A DNA stretch of 64,000 nt from Pseudonocardia terrae (GTDB lineage Bacteria; Actinomycetota; Actinomycetes; Mycobacteriales; Pseudonocardiaceae), in assembly GCF_021343995.1 (NCBI RefSeq), contig NZ_JAJTTE010000019.1:58229-122228 (forward strand). The letters are read 5' to 3'. Below, piece after piece: positions 26,658-36,255 of this stretch (the first letter of the stretch is position 1; the number at the start of each line of letters is the position of its first letter). The notes below the pieces were generated by a model that was given only the letters and a program-made list of their open reading frames with translations, did no database searches and was not told where the DNA came from. Made by a program: the position numbers and the translations under genes.

Positions 26658-28147
26658 GCGGCCTCCTCGGTCAGGGTGAGCTCGCGGGCGGCGGCGTCGG
26701 CGCCGTGGCGGACCAGCAGGTCCACCAGCTCGGCGACGCGGGCGCGGAACCCGAGGTGGTCGGCCAGCTCGGTGCCGAGCAGGCCGGCGCCCAGGGCCGC
26801 GGCCACGAACTCCGTGGTGGGACGGCAGGCGAACGGCGCGAGCCGCTCACGGGCAGGGTCGGACATGGCGGCCGCGTGCGGGCCGGCGTCGAACCCGGCG
26901 GGCGGGGCGATGCAGCACAGGTAGGCGGCGACCGTCAGCGCCAGCCCGTGCGGCATCCGGCCCGCGGCCAGGTGGTGCAGCGCGGGCTCGGGGACGCGCT
27001 GGGCGAGCTTCACCGAACCGTCCGAGGCGACCTGGCGGGTGCGGTGCCCCAGTGCCGAGTTCGACCAGCGGGTGAACAGCTGCGCGACGTACTCCTCGAG
27101 GTCCACGTCCGCGCGCACCGGGACCGTGGGCAGGTAGTCCTCGCGCAGCACGGTGTCCGCCGCGGCGCGGATCGCGGAGCGGGCGCTGGACTGCGGGATC
27201 GTGTCGCAGCCCGCCAGCGCGCCCGGGTAGGCGATCAGCGAGTGGGTGCCGTTGAGCAACCGCAGCTTGAGCAGCTCGTAGCCGGCCACGTCGATGGTGA
27301 ACCGGGCGCCGCCGCGCTCCCACGCGGGCTTGCCCGCGGCGAAGTCGTCCTCGATCGCCCACATGCTGAACGGCTCCGCGGGGACCGGGACCTCGTCCCG
27401 CACCCCGAGCAGCCGCGCCGCCTCGGCGCGGTAGGCGTCCGTGGTGGCCGGGACGATCCGGTCGACCATGCTGTTCGGGAACGCGACGTGCGCCAGGTAC
27501 GGCTCGAGCTCCGCGCGCTCCGCCGCCGGCAGCGCGGCCACGAACTCACCCACCAGGCGTGCGGTGGTGTTCCCGTTCTCGATGAGGTTGGCGCAGCTCA
27601 TCACGGTGATCGGCGCGCCGCCGGCCCGGAGCCTGCGCTGCAGGCCGCGCACGATCTGCCCGAGCGTGGTCTGCGGCGCGCCACCCGCGAGGTCGGCGCG
27701 CACGCCGGGGTGGTCGAGCGCGAGCGAGCCCGTGCGCGGGTCGATCGTGTAGCCGTGCTCGGTCACGGTGAGGGTGACGATCCGGGCCGCCGCGACCGCG
27801 TCGATCACGGCCGCGGGATCCTGGGCGGCGACGAGCACACCGGTGTGCACGGCGGGCACCGACACGCGGCTGCCCTCGGGCGAGATCTCCAGCACCGAGT
27901 AGCGCAGGTCCTGGGCGCGCAGGGCGTCGGCGACGGCGGCGGAGCGGCTGGCCACCCCGAGGATGCCCCAGGGTCCGTCCTCGGCCTCCAGCGCGGCGGC
28001 GGTGTGCACCGCCTGGTGGGCGCGGTGGAAGTTGCCCAGTCCGAGGTGGACGATTCCGGTCTCGCTCACCTCCCGGCGGTGCAGGAGGGTCGGGCCCGGG
28101 GTGGTGCTCCGGGTGAGGCGTTCCGGGGTGGTCACCGGGGTGGTCAC
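26654..28147 (-). CDS. uxuB: Mannitol dehydrogenase family protein (fructuronate reductase/mannitol 2-dehydrogenase)
   Basis: Long-chain polyol dehydrogenase, 497 residues. The NAD-binding start (IVHLGLGNFHRAHQAVHT), the motif CANLIENGNTT, FPNSMVDRIVP and the catalytic Lys/Asn/His segment LKLRLLNGTHSLIAYPG are intact. Members reduce D-fructuronate to D-mannonate or interconvert mannitol and fructose. Next to a ManD-type dehydratase, fructuronate reductase is the better guess. The GTG start lies 4 nt after the manD stop. Confidence 0.88.
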   Translation of the reverse strand: MTTPVTTPERLTRSTTPGPTLLHRREVSETGIVHLGLGNFHRAHQAVHTAAALEAEDGPWGILGVASRSAAVADALRAQDLRYSVLEISPEGSRVSVPAVHTGVLVAAQDPAAVIDAVAAARIVTLTVTEHGYTIDPRTGSLALDHPGVRADLAGGAPQTTLGQIVRGLQRRLRAGGAPITVMSCANLIENGNTTARLVGEFVAALPAAERAELEPYLAHVAFPNSMVDRIVPATTDAYRAEAARLLGVRDEVPVPAEPFSMWAIEDDFAAGKPAWERGGARFTIDVAGYELLKLRLLNGTHSLIAYPGALAGCDTIPQSSARSAIRAAADTVLREDYLPTVPVRADVDLEEYVAQLFTRWSNSALGHRTRQVASDGSVKLAQRVPEPALHHLAAGRMPHGLALTVAAYLCCIAPPAGFDAGPHAAAMSDPARERLAPFACRPTTEFVAAALGAGLLGTELADHLGFRARVAELVDLLVRHGADAAARELTLTEEAA

Positions 28148-28151
28148 TGCA

Positions 28152-29366
28152 TCACCAATCCGTGAGGGTGCCCTCGAGCCGACGCGCGACGGGCAGGTAG
28201 GCGGGCTCGTAGGGGAAGCGGGCGGCGAGCTCCTCGTCGACGGCGACGCCGAGGCCGGGCGCGTCGCCGGGGTGCAGGTGCCCGTCGGCGTAGGTCCAGG
28301 CGTGCCGGAACACCTCGTGCACCCGGTCCGGGTACCCCATGTACTCCTGGATCGCGAAGTTCGGCGTGGCCAGCCCGACGTGCGTGGCGCCGGCGAGTGC
28401 GATCGGCGACACGTCCGAGGGGCCGTGCGGGGCGAGCCGCACCTGCCACACCTCGGCGAGCGCGGCGATCCGGCGTAGCGGGGTGATCCCACCGACGTGC
28501 GAGACCGCGGCCCGGACGTAGTCGATCAACTGTTCGCTGATCAGCTGCTGGAACTCCCAGATCGTGGTGAAGACCTCCCCGATCGCCAGCGGGACCGTGG
28601 TGTGCTCGCGCACCCGCCGCAGCACCTCCTGGTTCTCGGCGGGCGTCACGTCCTCGAGCCAGAACAGGTCCACCGGCTCCAGCGCCTTGGCCAGCTGGGC
28701 CGCCTGGTTCGGGGTGAGCCGGTGGTGGGCGTCGTGCAGCAGTTCCAGGTCCGGCCCGACGGCGGCGCGGACCTCGGCGAGGGCGCCGGGCACATACCGC
28801 AGGTAGGCGGTGGTGTTCCAGACCTCCTCGACGGGGGCGAGGCCGCGGCCGGCGGGCTCGTAGGCGCTGCCGTCCTTGGTCACGCCGTAGACCGAGTCCA
28901 GTCCCGGCACCCCGGTCTGCACGCGGACCGCGCGGAACCCGCGCTCCCGCTGGGCGGCGACGGCGTCGAGCAGCGCGGGGACGTCCCACCCGGTGGCGTG
29001 GGTGTAGGAGAGGATCCGCTCCCGGACCTTGCCGCCGAGCAGCTGGTAGACCGGCTGCCCGCAGATCTTGCCCTTGATGTCCCACAACGCGAGGTCGACC
29101 GCGCCGATGGCCGCCATGGTGACCGGGCCGCGCCGCCAGTAGACCCCGCGGTAGAGGTACTGCCAGGTGTCCTCGATCGCGGAGGGATCGCGGCCGATCA
29201 GGATCGGGCACACGTGGTCGCGCAGGTAGCTCGCGACGGCGAGCTCGCGGCCGTTGAGCGTGGCGTCGCCCCAACCGACGACGCCGTCCGACGTGGTGAT
29301 CTTCAGCGAGACGAAGTTGCGGCCCGGGCTGGTGACCAGCACGTCCGCGGAGACGATGGTGCTCAT
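28152..29366 (-). CDS. manD: D-mannonate dehydratase (enolase superfamily, ManD type)
   Basis: A 404-residue enolase-superfamily enzyme dehydrating D-mannonate to 2-keto-3-deoxygluconate. It shows the ManD pattern: [10 protein letters not shown]...YEPAGRG, metal/catalytic residues in [21 protein letters not shown] and [11 protein letters not shown], and the C-terminal [18 protein letters not shown]...[10 protein letters not shown]. The frame is intact. It links uxuB to kdgK/eda in the hexuronate pathway. Some ManD homologues are D-gluconate or low-activity enzymes, so exact activity is inferred. Confidence 0.9.
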   Translation of the reverse strand: MSTIVSADVLVTSPGRNFVSLKITTSDGVVGWGDATLNGRELAVASYLRDHVCPILIGRDPSAIEDTWQYLYRGVYWRRGPVTMAAIGAVDLALWDIKGKICGQPVYQLLGGKVRERILSYTHATGWDVPALLDAVAAQRERGFRAVRVQTGVPGLDSVYGVTKDGSAYEPAGRGLAPVEEVWNTTAYLRYVPGALAEVRAAVGPDLELLHDAHHRLTPNQAAQLAKALEPVDLFWLEDVTPAENQEVLRRVREHTTVPLAIGEVFTTIWEFQQLISEQLIDYVRAAVSHVGGITPLRRIAALAEVWQVRLAPHGPSDVSPIALAGATHVGLATPNFAIQEYMGYPDRVHEVFRHAWTYADGHLHPGDAPGLGVAVDEELAARFPYEPAYLPVARRLEGTLTDW

Positions 29367-30067
29367 GCCGTGGTCACCACGTTCACCAGGGGCTCCCCCG
29401 CCGCGAGCCGCCGCACGTTGGCGGCGATGTCCTGGGCGCGGGCCGATGAAGGTCTGCCGGGTCAGGCCGGAGGAGTGCGGGGTCATCAGGACGTTCGGCA
29501 GCTCCCGGAAGGGCAGCTCCGAGGGTGCCCCGTGGTTGCCGGAGGCCGGATAGGAACGGTCACCCCGCGGGCGCCGAACGCGCGGAACCGCTCCCATGTC
29601 CGGGCGCCGATGTGCCCGAACCCGACGAACCCGATCGTCGCGGCGCCCAGCGAGTTGCCCCACGGCAGCGCCGGGTCGTGGGCCGGCGAGGCCCACTCGT
29701 CCCGGCGCAGCGCGGTGTCCTGGGTGAGGAAGCCCCGGCGCAGCAGGATCGTGGTGGCCACGACGTACTCGGCGATCGAGTCCTCGTGGTGGAACGTGTT
29801 GGCGACGACCGCGCCCGCCGGGAGCCCGGCGACATCGATGCCGTCCACCCCGGCGCCCGCGGCGTGCACCAGCTTCAGAGCCCTCCCGGCCGCGCCGACG
29901 GCGGCGGGGCAGCGGCCCGCGACGAGCACGTCCGCGTCGACCACGGCCGCGGCGACGGCGTCGAGGTCCCGGGGGCCGGGCCAGCTCACCTCCGACCCGG
30001 TCGGAAAGCCCTCCTCGAGATGGGCCCGCAGCGGGGCCAGGTTGGCGTCGGCGACGACGATCTTCAC
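29363..30067 (-). pseudogene. D-2-hydroxyacid dehydrogenase, internally deleted with frame breaks
   Basis: A GTG start at 30067 (GGAG upstream) opens a normal 2-hydroxyacid dehydrogenase N-terminus ([55 protein letters not shown]). After GVTV the frame is lost, and [34 protein letters not shown] follow in another frame. The C-terminus ([20 protein letters not shown]) needs a further shift to reach the TGA overlapping manD. About 90 residues, including the catalytic Arg and Glu and half the Rossmann fold, are missing. The gene is non-functional as sequenced. Confidence 0.82.
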
Positions 30068-30210
30068 GAGCGCACTCCGGTCTTGGGGTGGGTCAGCGGG
30101 CCGGTGGAGCCCCGGACCACGAGGTGGGTGTCCAGGCGCTGGGTGCGCGGGGTGCGGGCCTCCCCCAGCATCGACGTGCCGATGGGCCGCGCCGGGCGGC
30201 TGTCCATCGA
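30064..30210 (-). pseudogene. LacI-family regulator C-terminal remnant
   Basis: Just upstream of the dehydrogenase pseudogene and overlapping its GTG (GTGA), a minus frame reads [20 protein letters not shown], then a short tail to TGA at 30064. This is the classic terminal strand of LacI/GalR repressors. Roughly 45-55 residues survive; no DNA-binding domain is found upstream, where the homogentisate dioxygenase promoter begins. The operon appears to have lost its local repressor. Confidence 0.6.
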
Positions 30211-30327
30211 GGTCCTCGGCCGGGCGCTGGCGCTTGTCGAGCGCCGCTGTCGCCGTGCTCGACGCAGTCACCCACCTCTGACACCCTCGAACCGACTCGC
30301 ACGTCCGACCGACGAAGGAGAAGGTCG

Positions 30328-31659
30328 ATGACCAGCACGCTGCCCTCGGTGGCCACCGCGCCCAGCACGGGAGCCGAGCTGACCTACTCGTCGGGCTTCG
30401 GCAACGAGCACGCCTCGGAGGCGGTCCCGGGCGCTCTGCCCGTCGGGCGCAACTCCCCGCAACGGGCCCCGCTCGGTCTCTACGCCGAGCAGCACAGCGC
30501 GACCGCCTTCACCGAGCCGCGCGCGGTCAACCGGCGCAGCTGGGTCTACCGGATCCGGCCCTCGGCCGCGCACCCCCCGTTCCGCCGCATCGACACCGGC
30601 CTGCTGCGCTCCGCCCCGGACACCACCGGGATCACCGACCCCAACCGGCTGCGCTGGGACCCGCTACCCCTCCCACAACAACCCACCGACTTCGTCGACG
30701 GCCTCTACACCGTCGGGGTGAACGGCGACGTCCGCCAACGCGCCGGCATCGGCATCCACCTCTATGCCGCCGACCGCTCCATGACCGACCGCTACTTCGT
30801 CGACGCCGACGGCGAGCTCCTGCTCGTCCCCCAGCAGGGCGCGCTGCTGGTGCACACCGAGTACGGCCGCCTCCACGCCGCCCCCGGCGAGATCGCCGTG
30901 ATCGGCCGCGGGGTCCGCTTCCGCGTCGAGCTGCCCGACGGGCCCGCCCGGGGCTACGTCTGCGAGAACTACGGCCACCCCTTCGTCCTGCCCGAGCTCG
31001 GCCCCATCGGCGCCAACGGCCTGGCCAACCCCCGCGACTTCCGCTACCCCGTCGCCGCCTACGAGGACCGCGAGGAAACCGTCCAGGTCGTGCAGAAGTA
31101 CGCCGGACAGCTCTGGGCGGCCGACTACGACCACTCCCCGCTCGACGTCGTCGCCTGGCACGGCACCCACTCCGCCTACAAGTACGACACCGCCCGGTTC
31201 AACGTGCTCGGCACGGTCTCCTACGACCACCCGGACCCGTCGATCTACACCGTGCTCACCTCGCCCACCGACACCCCCGGCCAGGCGAACGCGGACTTCG
31301 TCGTGTTCGCCCCGCGCTGGCTCGTCGGCGAGGACACCTTCCGCCCGCCCTGGTACCACCGCAACGTCATGAGCGAGTTCATGGGCCTGGTCCACGGCGT
31401 CTACGACGCCAAGGCCGAAGGCTTCCTGCCCGGCGGCGCCAGCCTGCACAACATGTGGAGCGCGCACGGCCCCGACGCCGAGACCTACCGCAAGGCCAGC
31501 AGCGCCGAGCTCGCCCCGCAGAAGATCACCGACACCCTCGCCTTCATGTTCGAGACCCGCTGGCCCATCACCGTCCCCGACTTCGCCCACGACGCCGTCC
31601 ACCGCCAGTCCGACTACGACGGCGTCTGGAGCGGAATCGAACGAGGCTTCACGGGCTGA
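30328..31659 (+). CDS. hmgA: Homogentisate 1,2-dioxygenase
   Basis: Non-haem iron dioxygenase opening the ring of homogentisate to maleylacetoacetate in tyrosine/phenylalanine catabolism; 443 residues, the normal length. Characteristic segments are [37 protein letters not shown], the iron region [25 protein letters not shown] and [25 protein letters not shown] precedes the ATG. No maleylacetoacetate isomerase or fumarylacetoacetase lies nearby, so the rest of the pathway is elsewhere. Confidence 0.95.
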   Translation: MTSTLPSVATAPSTGAELTYSSGFGNEHASEAVPGALPVGRNSPQRAPLGLYAEQHSATAFTEPRAVNRRSWVYRIRPSAAHPPFRRIDTGLLRSAPDTTGITDPNRLRWDPLPLPQQPTDFVDGLYTVGVNGDVRQRAGIGIHLYAADRSMTDRYFVDADGELLLVPQQGALLVHTEYGRLHAAPGEIAVIGRGVRFRVELPDGPARGYVCENYGHPFVLPELGPIGANGLANPRDFRYPVAAYEDREETVQVVQKYAGQLWAADYDHSPLDVVAWHGTHSAYKYDTARFNVLGTVSYDHPDPSIYTVLTSPTDTPGQANADFVVFAPRWLVGEDTFRPPWYHRNVMSEFMGLVHGVYDAKAEGFLPGGASLHNMWSAHGPDAETYRKASSAELAPQKITDTLAFMFETRWPITVPDFAHDAVHRQSDYDGVWSGIERGFTG

Positions 31660-31672
31660 CCCTCGCCTCCCG

Positions 31673-32545
31673 TCAGCTGAGCACGGTTTCCTCGTAGCGG
31701 GTCGGCGTCGTGACGTCGAGCAGGTCCCATTCCCGCATCCAGCCCTGGGTGCGGTCGAACATCTCGCGCGTGTAGGGCTGCGGCACGACGCGTTCGCCGG
31801 GCCCGAAGCGGCGTACGTCGACCAGCTCGAGCAGGTCCGCCGGCATCTCCCGGGCCCAGTGCGGGGTGTAGCGGTGCGGCTCGAGATCGATCTCCTGCTG
31901 GGCTCGCAGCAGCGCCCGGAAGTAGCGTTCGACGTCGTCGGGGTCCACCTGCGCGGCGAGCAGGAAGCCCATCACGAAGGTGGTGTCCACGAGCTTGCGG
32001 AATCCGCGCTGCTCCAGCACGTAGGCGGGGGCGCCCCAGACGTTCACCGCACGTGCCCGGCCCTGCAGCAGCAGCCTGGCCCGGTCGAACGGCCTGCCGA
32101 AGAAGCCGAGCGTCACCTGCTCGCGCGGCAGGAACGCCTCGAGCGCCTGCAGCGCCGAATAGTGGCTGCCCGAGTGGTACCCGACGCCGACCTCGATCCC
32201 GGCGAGATCGGCGGGTTGCTGCAGCTCGGAGTCCGCAGCGACGTATATCCCCGCCGGGCACACGGAGTACGCCTTGCCGTACATCTTGCCGTGCTCGGCC
32301 GTGGCCGCCGCGTTCACCGCCCAGTGGCAGGCACAGGACACGTCCGAGGGTCGGCCGGCCTGCATGTCCTCGAAGGCGCCGCTGCGCACCTGCAGTGGCA
32401 CCTCGCCGGCCGAGCTCACGCCGCCCGCCGAGCCGCCGGCGAAGCCGGCGTCGAACTCGTGGTCCAGGCCCTCCTCGACGAAGAAGCCCCGTTCCTCGGC
32501 GACCCACTCGTGCAGCCGCACGTGCGGCTGGATCCGGAACACCAT
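31673..32545 (-). CDS. Orphan periplasmic-binding-like protein (NMT1/THI5 or dihydroxyphthalate decarboxylase-like)
   Basis: A 290-residue protein with a type-2 periplasmic-binding fold pattern: HEWVAEERGFFVEEGLDHEF at the start, SCACHWAVNAAATAEHGKM, ADLAGIEVGVGYHSGSHYSAL, and FVMGFLLAAQVDPDDVERYF. There is no signal peptide or lipobox, and no permease or ATPase gene is adjacent. The fold is shared by ABC substrate-binding proteins and by cytoplasmic decarboxylases. It faces hmgA tail to tail and is divergent from an MHS transporter, so an aromatic-acid role is possible but unproven. Confidence 0.7.
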   Translation of the reverse strand: MVFRIQPHVRLHEWVAEERGFFVEEGLDHEFDAGFAGGSAGGVSSAGEVPLQVRSGAFEDMQAGRPSDVSCACHWAVNAAATAEHGKMYGKAYSVCPAGIYVAADSELQQPADLAGIEVGVGYHSGSHYSALQALEAFLPREQVTLGFFGRPFDRARLLLQGRARAVNVWGAPAYVLEQRGFRKLVDTTFVMGFLLAAQVDPDDVERYFRALLRAQQEIDLEPHRYTPHWAREMPADLLELVDVRRFGPGERVVPQPYTREMFDRTQGWMREWDLLDVTTPTRYEETVLS

Positions 32546-32864
32546 CCTGATCACTCCCACCCGCTGGATCCCGCGCCGAGGCGGCCGCGGAGCAAGGATT
32601 CTACGAGCACGCGCCCGCACGGACAGCGCGATCGATCCGCCGACGTCGATCTCTCCGAGGTGCCGGATCACCGCCGCACTCCTCGTCGACGAGCCGGAGC
32701 GTTCAGGGAGGAACCAGCATGGGGACGCCGGGTGGCGGGCGCTACGTCCCCCGATCGCCCCGCCTGCGCGTCACCCGCGAATCCGGCCGGTCGGTCGATC
32801 CCGGCGGCGCTCCCCCAGGTCGACGCTGACGGTCACCCACCGCACCGACCGGAGAGGAGCAACC
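32546..32864. other. Divergent intergenic region with no gene
   Basis: About 320 bp between the binding-protein-like gene (minus) and the MHS transporter (plus). It should hold both promoters. I see no gene remnant, no strong palindrome and no repeat. Confidence 0.4.
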
Positions 32865-34235
32865 TTGACCGCGGCCGTCCTCACCCCGCCGACGCCGGCG
32901 GCGCCGGCGGCCTCGCCCGCGCCCTCCGCGATCCGCCGGATCAACCTCGCCAGCATGGCCGGCACCACGATCGAGTTCTACGACTACTTCATCTACGGCA
33001 CCGCCGCCGCGCTCGTCTTCCACAAGGTCTTCTTCCCGCACACGAACGGCGTCCTCGGGACGCTCGCGGCGTTCGGGACCTTCGCCCTGGTGTACGTGTT
33101 CCGGCCGGTCGGGTCGATCCTCTTCGGGCACGTCGGCGACCGGCTCGGCCGCAAGCGCACCCTGATCGTCACGCTGATGACGATGGGCCTGTGCACCGTC
33201 GCAGTCGGGTTGATGCCCGGCGCCGCGACCCTCGGCGTCGCCGCCCCGATCCTGCTGGTCGCCCTCCGCGCCGTGCAGGGCCTGGCCGTGGGCGGGGAAT
33301 GGGCCGGGGCCGCCCTCTTCGCGACCGAGAACGCCCCCGACGGGCAACGCGGACGCTTCGCCCTCTACCCGCAGGTCGGCGCCACCGTCGCGTTCGCGCT
33401 CGCCTGCGCCACCTTCCTCGCGGTCGACCTCGGGATCGGTGAGACGAGCGACGCCTTCCTCTCCTGGGGCTGGCGGGTGCCGTTCCTGTTGAGCGCGCTG
33501 CTGATCGGGGTCGGGCTCTACGTGCGCCTGCACACCGATGAGACGCCGGTCTTCACCGACGCCGCCCGCACCGCCCCCCGCCGCGGCGTTCCCTTCCTCG
33601 AGGTGTGGCGGCACCAGCCCAGGACGATGCTGCTCGCGACCGGCCTGACCACCGGCGTGTTCGCCGCCATGTCGGTCGCCACGTCCTACCTGACCAGCTA
33701 CGCGACCAGCAGCCTGGGCATGAGCAAGGCAGACATCCTCGTGATCGACATCGTCGGCGCGGCAGTCTCGGTGGTGACCACCGCCTACGCCGCCGTGCTG
33801 TCCGACCGCCTCGGGCGCCGCCGCGTCGTTCTGGCGGGCTGCATCGGTCTGGCCGTGTGGGTGCTGGTGCTCTTCCCGCTGCTCGACACCCGCTCGCCCG
33901 TCGCGATCGGCGCCGGGATCGTCGTCCTGCTCGCCCTCCTCGGCCCGGCCTACGGCCCGCTGGGCGCCTACGTGCCGGAGATGTTCCCGACCCGGTACCG
34001 CTACACCGGGTCTGGGGTGAGCTACAACCTCGGCGGGGTCGCCGGCGGCGCCCTCATCCTGCTGGTCGCCGCCCCGCTGACGGCCTCGGCCTGGGGCCCG
34101 ATCGCCCTCGGCCTGTGCATGGCAGGGCTACTGGCGATCGCCTTGGGCTGCCTGCACCGCCTCCCCGAGACACACCAGCGGGCGCTGACGGCGACGGGAG
34201 ACGCACCCGGGCGAGGTCCCGGCCCTTCGGCTTGA
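32865..34235 (+). CDS. MFS metabolite:H+ symporter (MHS family)
   Basis: A 456-residue twelve-TM symporter. TM1 carries SMAGTTIEFYDYFIYGTAA; loop 2-3 has FRPVGSILFGHVGDRLGRKRT; loop 8-9 has LSDRLGRRRVV. The C-terminal segment EMFPTRYRYTGSGVSYNLGGVAGGA is typical of MHS carriers for aromatic or dicarboxylic acids. It begins with TTG at 32865 behind GGAGAGGAG. Proximity to hmgA makes an aromatic acid a reasonable substrate guess. Confidence 0.88.
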   Translation: MTAAVLTPPTPAAPAASPAPSAIRRINLASMAGTTIEFYDYFIYGTAAALVFHKVFFPHTNGVLGTLAAFGTFALVYVFRPVGSILFGHVGDRLGRKRTLIVTLMTMGLCTVAVGLMPGAATLGVAAPILLVALRAVQGLAVGGEWAGAALFATENAPDGQRGRFALYPQVGATVAFALACATFLAVDLGIGETSDAFLSWGWRVPFLLSALLIGVGLYVRLHTDETPVFTDAARTAPRRGVPFLEVWRHQPRTMLLATGLTTGVFAAMSVATSYLTSYATSSLGMSKADILVIDIVGAAVSVVTTAYAAVLSDRLGRRRVVLAGCIGLAVWVLVLFPLLDTRSPVAIGAGIVVLLALLGPAYGPLGAYVPEMFPTRYRYTGSGVSYNLGGVAGGALILLVAAPLTASAWGPIALGLCMAGLLAIALGCLHRLPETHQRALTATGDAPGRGPGPSA

Positions 34236-34399
34236 CCTCGCGCCGGCAGGACGCTGATCGAACCACCGGCTGGGCCGGGAATCTCTCGGCTGCGTGACCT
34301 CGTCCGGGCGGCCCAGCAGGGCGACACCACGGTCGACCGCCTGTCCGCCAAGGCCATCGGCCGCTGACGACGCACCGCTCGTCACCGAAGGAGAACTTC

Positions 34400-34984
34400 G
34401 TGAGTACCGCCGTCTCCCCCGCCCCCGCCGGGTTCGCACCCGCGCTGCGGCGGCTGTACTTCGTCCGGTTCGGGTTCGCCGTCGTGTGGGCGGCCCTGCT
34501 GGTCCTGACCGGGCAGGAGCTCGGAGCCGCCGGTGCCGTGCTCGTCGTGCTGTACCCGCTGTTCGACGCGGTGGCCGCCGTGGTCGACGCCCGGTCCTCC
34601 AGGGCCGGCTCCTCGGCGGCCGGGCTGTATGTGAACATCGCGATCAGCCTGCTCGCCGCGGTCGGCCTGGGCATCGCCGCCGCCTCCGGCGCCCCCGCGG
34701 TCCTGCGGATCTGGGGCGCCTGGGCCTTCGTCTCCGGCCTCATCCAGCTGATCGTCGCCATCAGCCGCCGTGCGCTGGGTGGGCAGTGGCCGGTGATCCT
34801 CAGCGGTGGGCTGTCCGTCCTCGTCGGCGTCTCGTTCTTCCTCAGCGCCGGCCAGGCGGCTCCCTCGCTGGTGGGCATCGCCGGCTACGCCACCCTCGGC
34901 GGCGTCTTCTTCCTCGTCTCGGCGCTGCGTCTCGGCCGCGCCGCCCGCACCGGCGACCGACCGGCCCCCGGGTCGTCGAGGTGA
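34400..34984 (+). CDS. DUF308/HdeD-like membrane protein
   Basis: A 194-residue protein with about six hydrophobic helices (for example [13 protein letters not shown] and [20 protein letters not shown]) and paired Gly/Ala-rich segments typical of the HdeD/DUF308 family. The GTG start has GAAGGAG upstream. HdeD in Escherichia coli is linked to acid stress; the actinobacterial members are mostly uncharacterised. It is followed directly by a broken oxidoreductase fragment whose frame overlaps its last codons. Confidence 0.78.
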   Translation: MSTAVSPAPAGFAPALRRLYFVRFGFAVVWAALLVLTGQELGAAGAVLVVLYPLFDAVAAVVDARSSRAGSSAAGLYVNIAISLLAAVGLGIAAASGAPAVLRIWGAWAFVSGLIQLIVAISRRALGGQWPVILSGGLSVLVGVSFFLSAGQAAPSLVGIAGYATLGGVFFLVSALRLGRAARTGDRPAPGSSR

Positions 34985-35320
34985 CCGACGCCGACGGCGG
35001 TGTGGTCACCCTCACCGCCCGACACGCCGTGGTCGTCGCCACCGGCAGCAGCGCGCTACTGCCCGACCTGCCCGGCCTGCGCGAGGCCGCGGTGTGGTCC
35101 AGCCGCGAGGCCGTCTCCACAGCCTCCGTACCCCGCCGGTTCGCCGTCATCGGCGGCGTCGTCGCCAGCGAGATGGCCACGGCGTTCGCCGCACTCGGGA
35201 GCACCGTCACCGTGCTCGCCCGCGACGGCGTGCTGCCCACCGCCGAACCCTTCGCCGGCGAACAGGTCGTCGCGGCGCTGCGCGAGGCAGGCGCGCCGGG
35301 AGGAGTCGTCGTGGCGTTCG
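34960..35320 (+). pseudogene. Fragment of a pyridine nucleotide-disulfide oxidoreductase (flavoprotein)
   Basis: The plus frame reads [60 protein letters not shown] and [20 protein letters not shown]. This is the middle of a dihydrolipoamide-dehydrogenase/mercuric-reductase-like flavoprotein. The FAD N-terminus and redox-active cysteines are absent, the C-terminal dimer domain is absent, and the NAD-binding glycine motif appears to lack one Gly. The fragment is wedged between the DUF308 gene and a glyA fragment on the other strand, so this is a rearrangement scar. Confidence 0.75.
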
Positions 35321-35326
35321 TGGTGG

Positions 35327-36185
35327 TCATACCTGCAGCTCCGGGTAGAGGGGGTGGCGCTGGGCGAGCACCGCGACACGGGCGGCGAGGGCGTCGAGCT
35401 CGGGACTCGGTGATGGCGGGGCGCAGGGCGAGCGCGATGACGTCGGCGACCTCGGTGAACTCCTCCGGGCCGAAGCCGCGGGCGGCCAGCGCGGGAGTAC
35501 CGATCCGGACGCCGGAACTGACCATCGGCGGGCGCGGGTCGAAGGGCACGGCGTTGCGATTGACGGTGATGCCGACCCGGTGCAGCCGGTCCTCGGCCTG
35601 CTGGCCGTCGAGCTCGGAGTTGCGCAGATCCACCAGCACCAGGTGCACGTCCGTGCCGCCGGAGACCACGCCCACGCTCTCCTCGACCAGCAGCCGCTCG
35701 GCGAGGAGCTTCGCGCCCTCCAGGGTGCGCTGCTGGCGCTCGCGGAACGCCGGCTCACCGGCGAGCTTGAACGACACCGCCTTCGCCGCGATCACGTGCT
35801 CGAGCGGACCGCCCTGCTGGCCGGGGAACACGCTCGAGTCGAATTTCTTCGCCAGGTCCGCCGTGGCCAGGATGACCCGACCGCGCGGGCCGCCGAGGGT
35901 CTTGTGCGTGGTCGAGGTGACCACATGCGCGTGCGGCACCGGGCTCGGGTGCAGGCCCGCGACCACCAGCCCGGCGAAGTGCGCCATGTCGACCATCAGG
36001 TACGCGCCCACGGAGTCGGCGATGCGGCGGAACTCGGCGAAGTCCAGCCGGCGCGGGTACGCCGACCACCCGGCGATGATCAGCTCGGGCTTGCGCTCCT
36101 GGGCGAGGCGCTCGACCTCGGCCATGTCGATCCGGTGGTCGTCCTCGCGCACGTGGTATGCGGCAACGTCGTACAGCTGGCTCAG
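35327..36185 (-). pseudogene. glyA: Serine hydroxymethyltransferase fragment, N-terminus missing and frameshifted near the end
   Basis: From about 36185 the minus frame reads like the middle and end of Gly[61 protein letters not shown], the PLP-lysine segment [37 protein letters not shown]. The first 140 or so residues, with much of the substrate and PLP site, are missing and replaced by unrelated sequence. Near the 3' end an extra C at about 35402-35404 shifts the frame; [20 protein letters not shown] then continues to the stop at 35327. It is not a functional copy. Confidence 0.85.
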
Positions 36186-36255
36186 AGTGTAGAGAGTGAC
36201 CTGCCTCACGGCGGCAGCCGGATCCGCTGGGATTTTCGGCGCCCCGGCGGCCGCG

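Noticed and set aside
34274..34366. A short plus frame (ISRLRDLVRAAQQGDTTVDR...) that resembles a protein C-terminus
   Set aside because: Too short and without a recognised family to list as a feature; mentioned only as part of the scar region.
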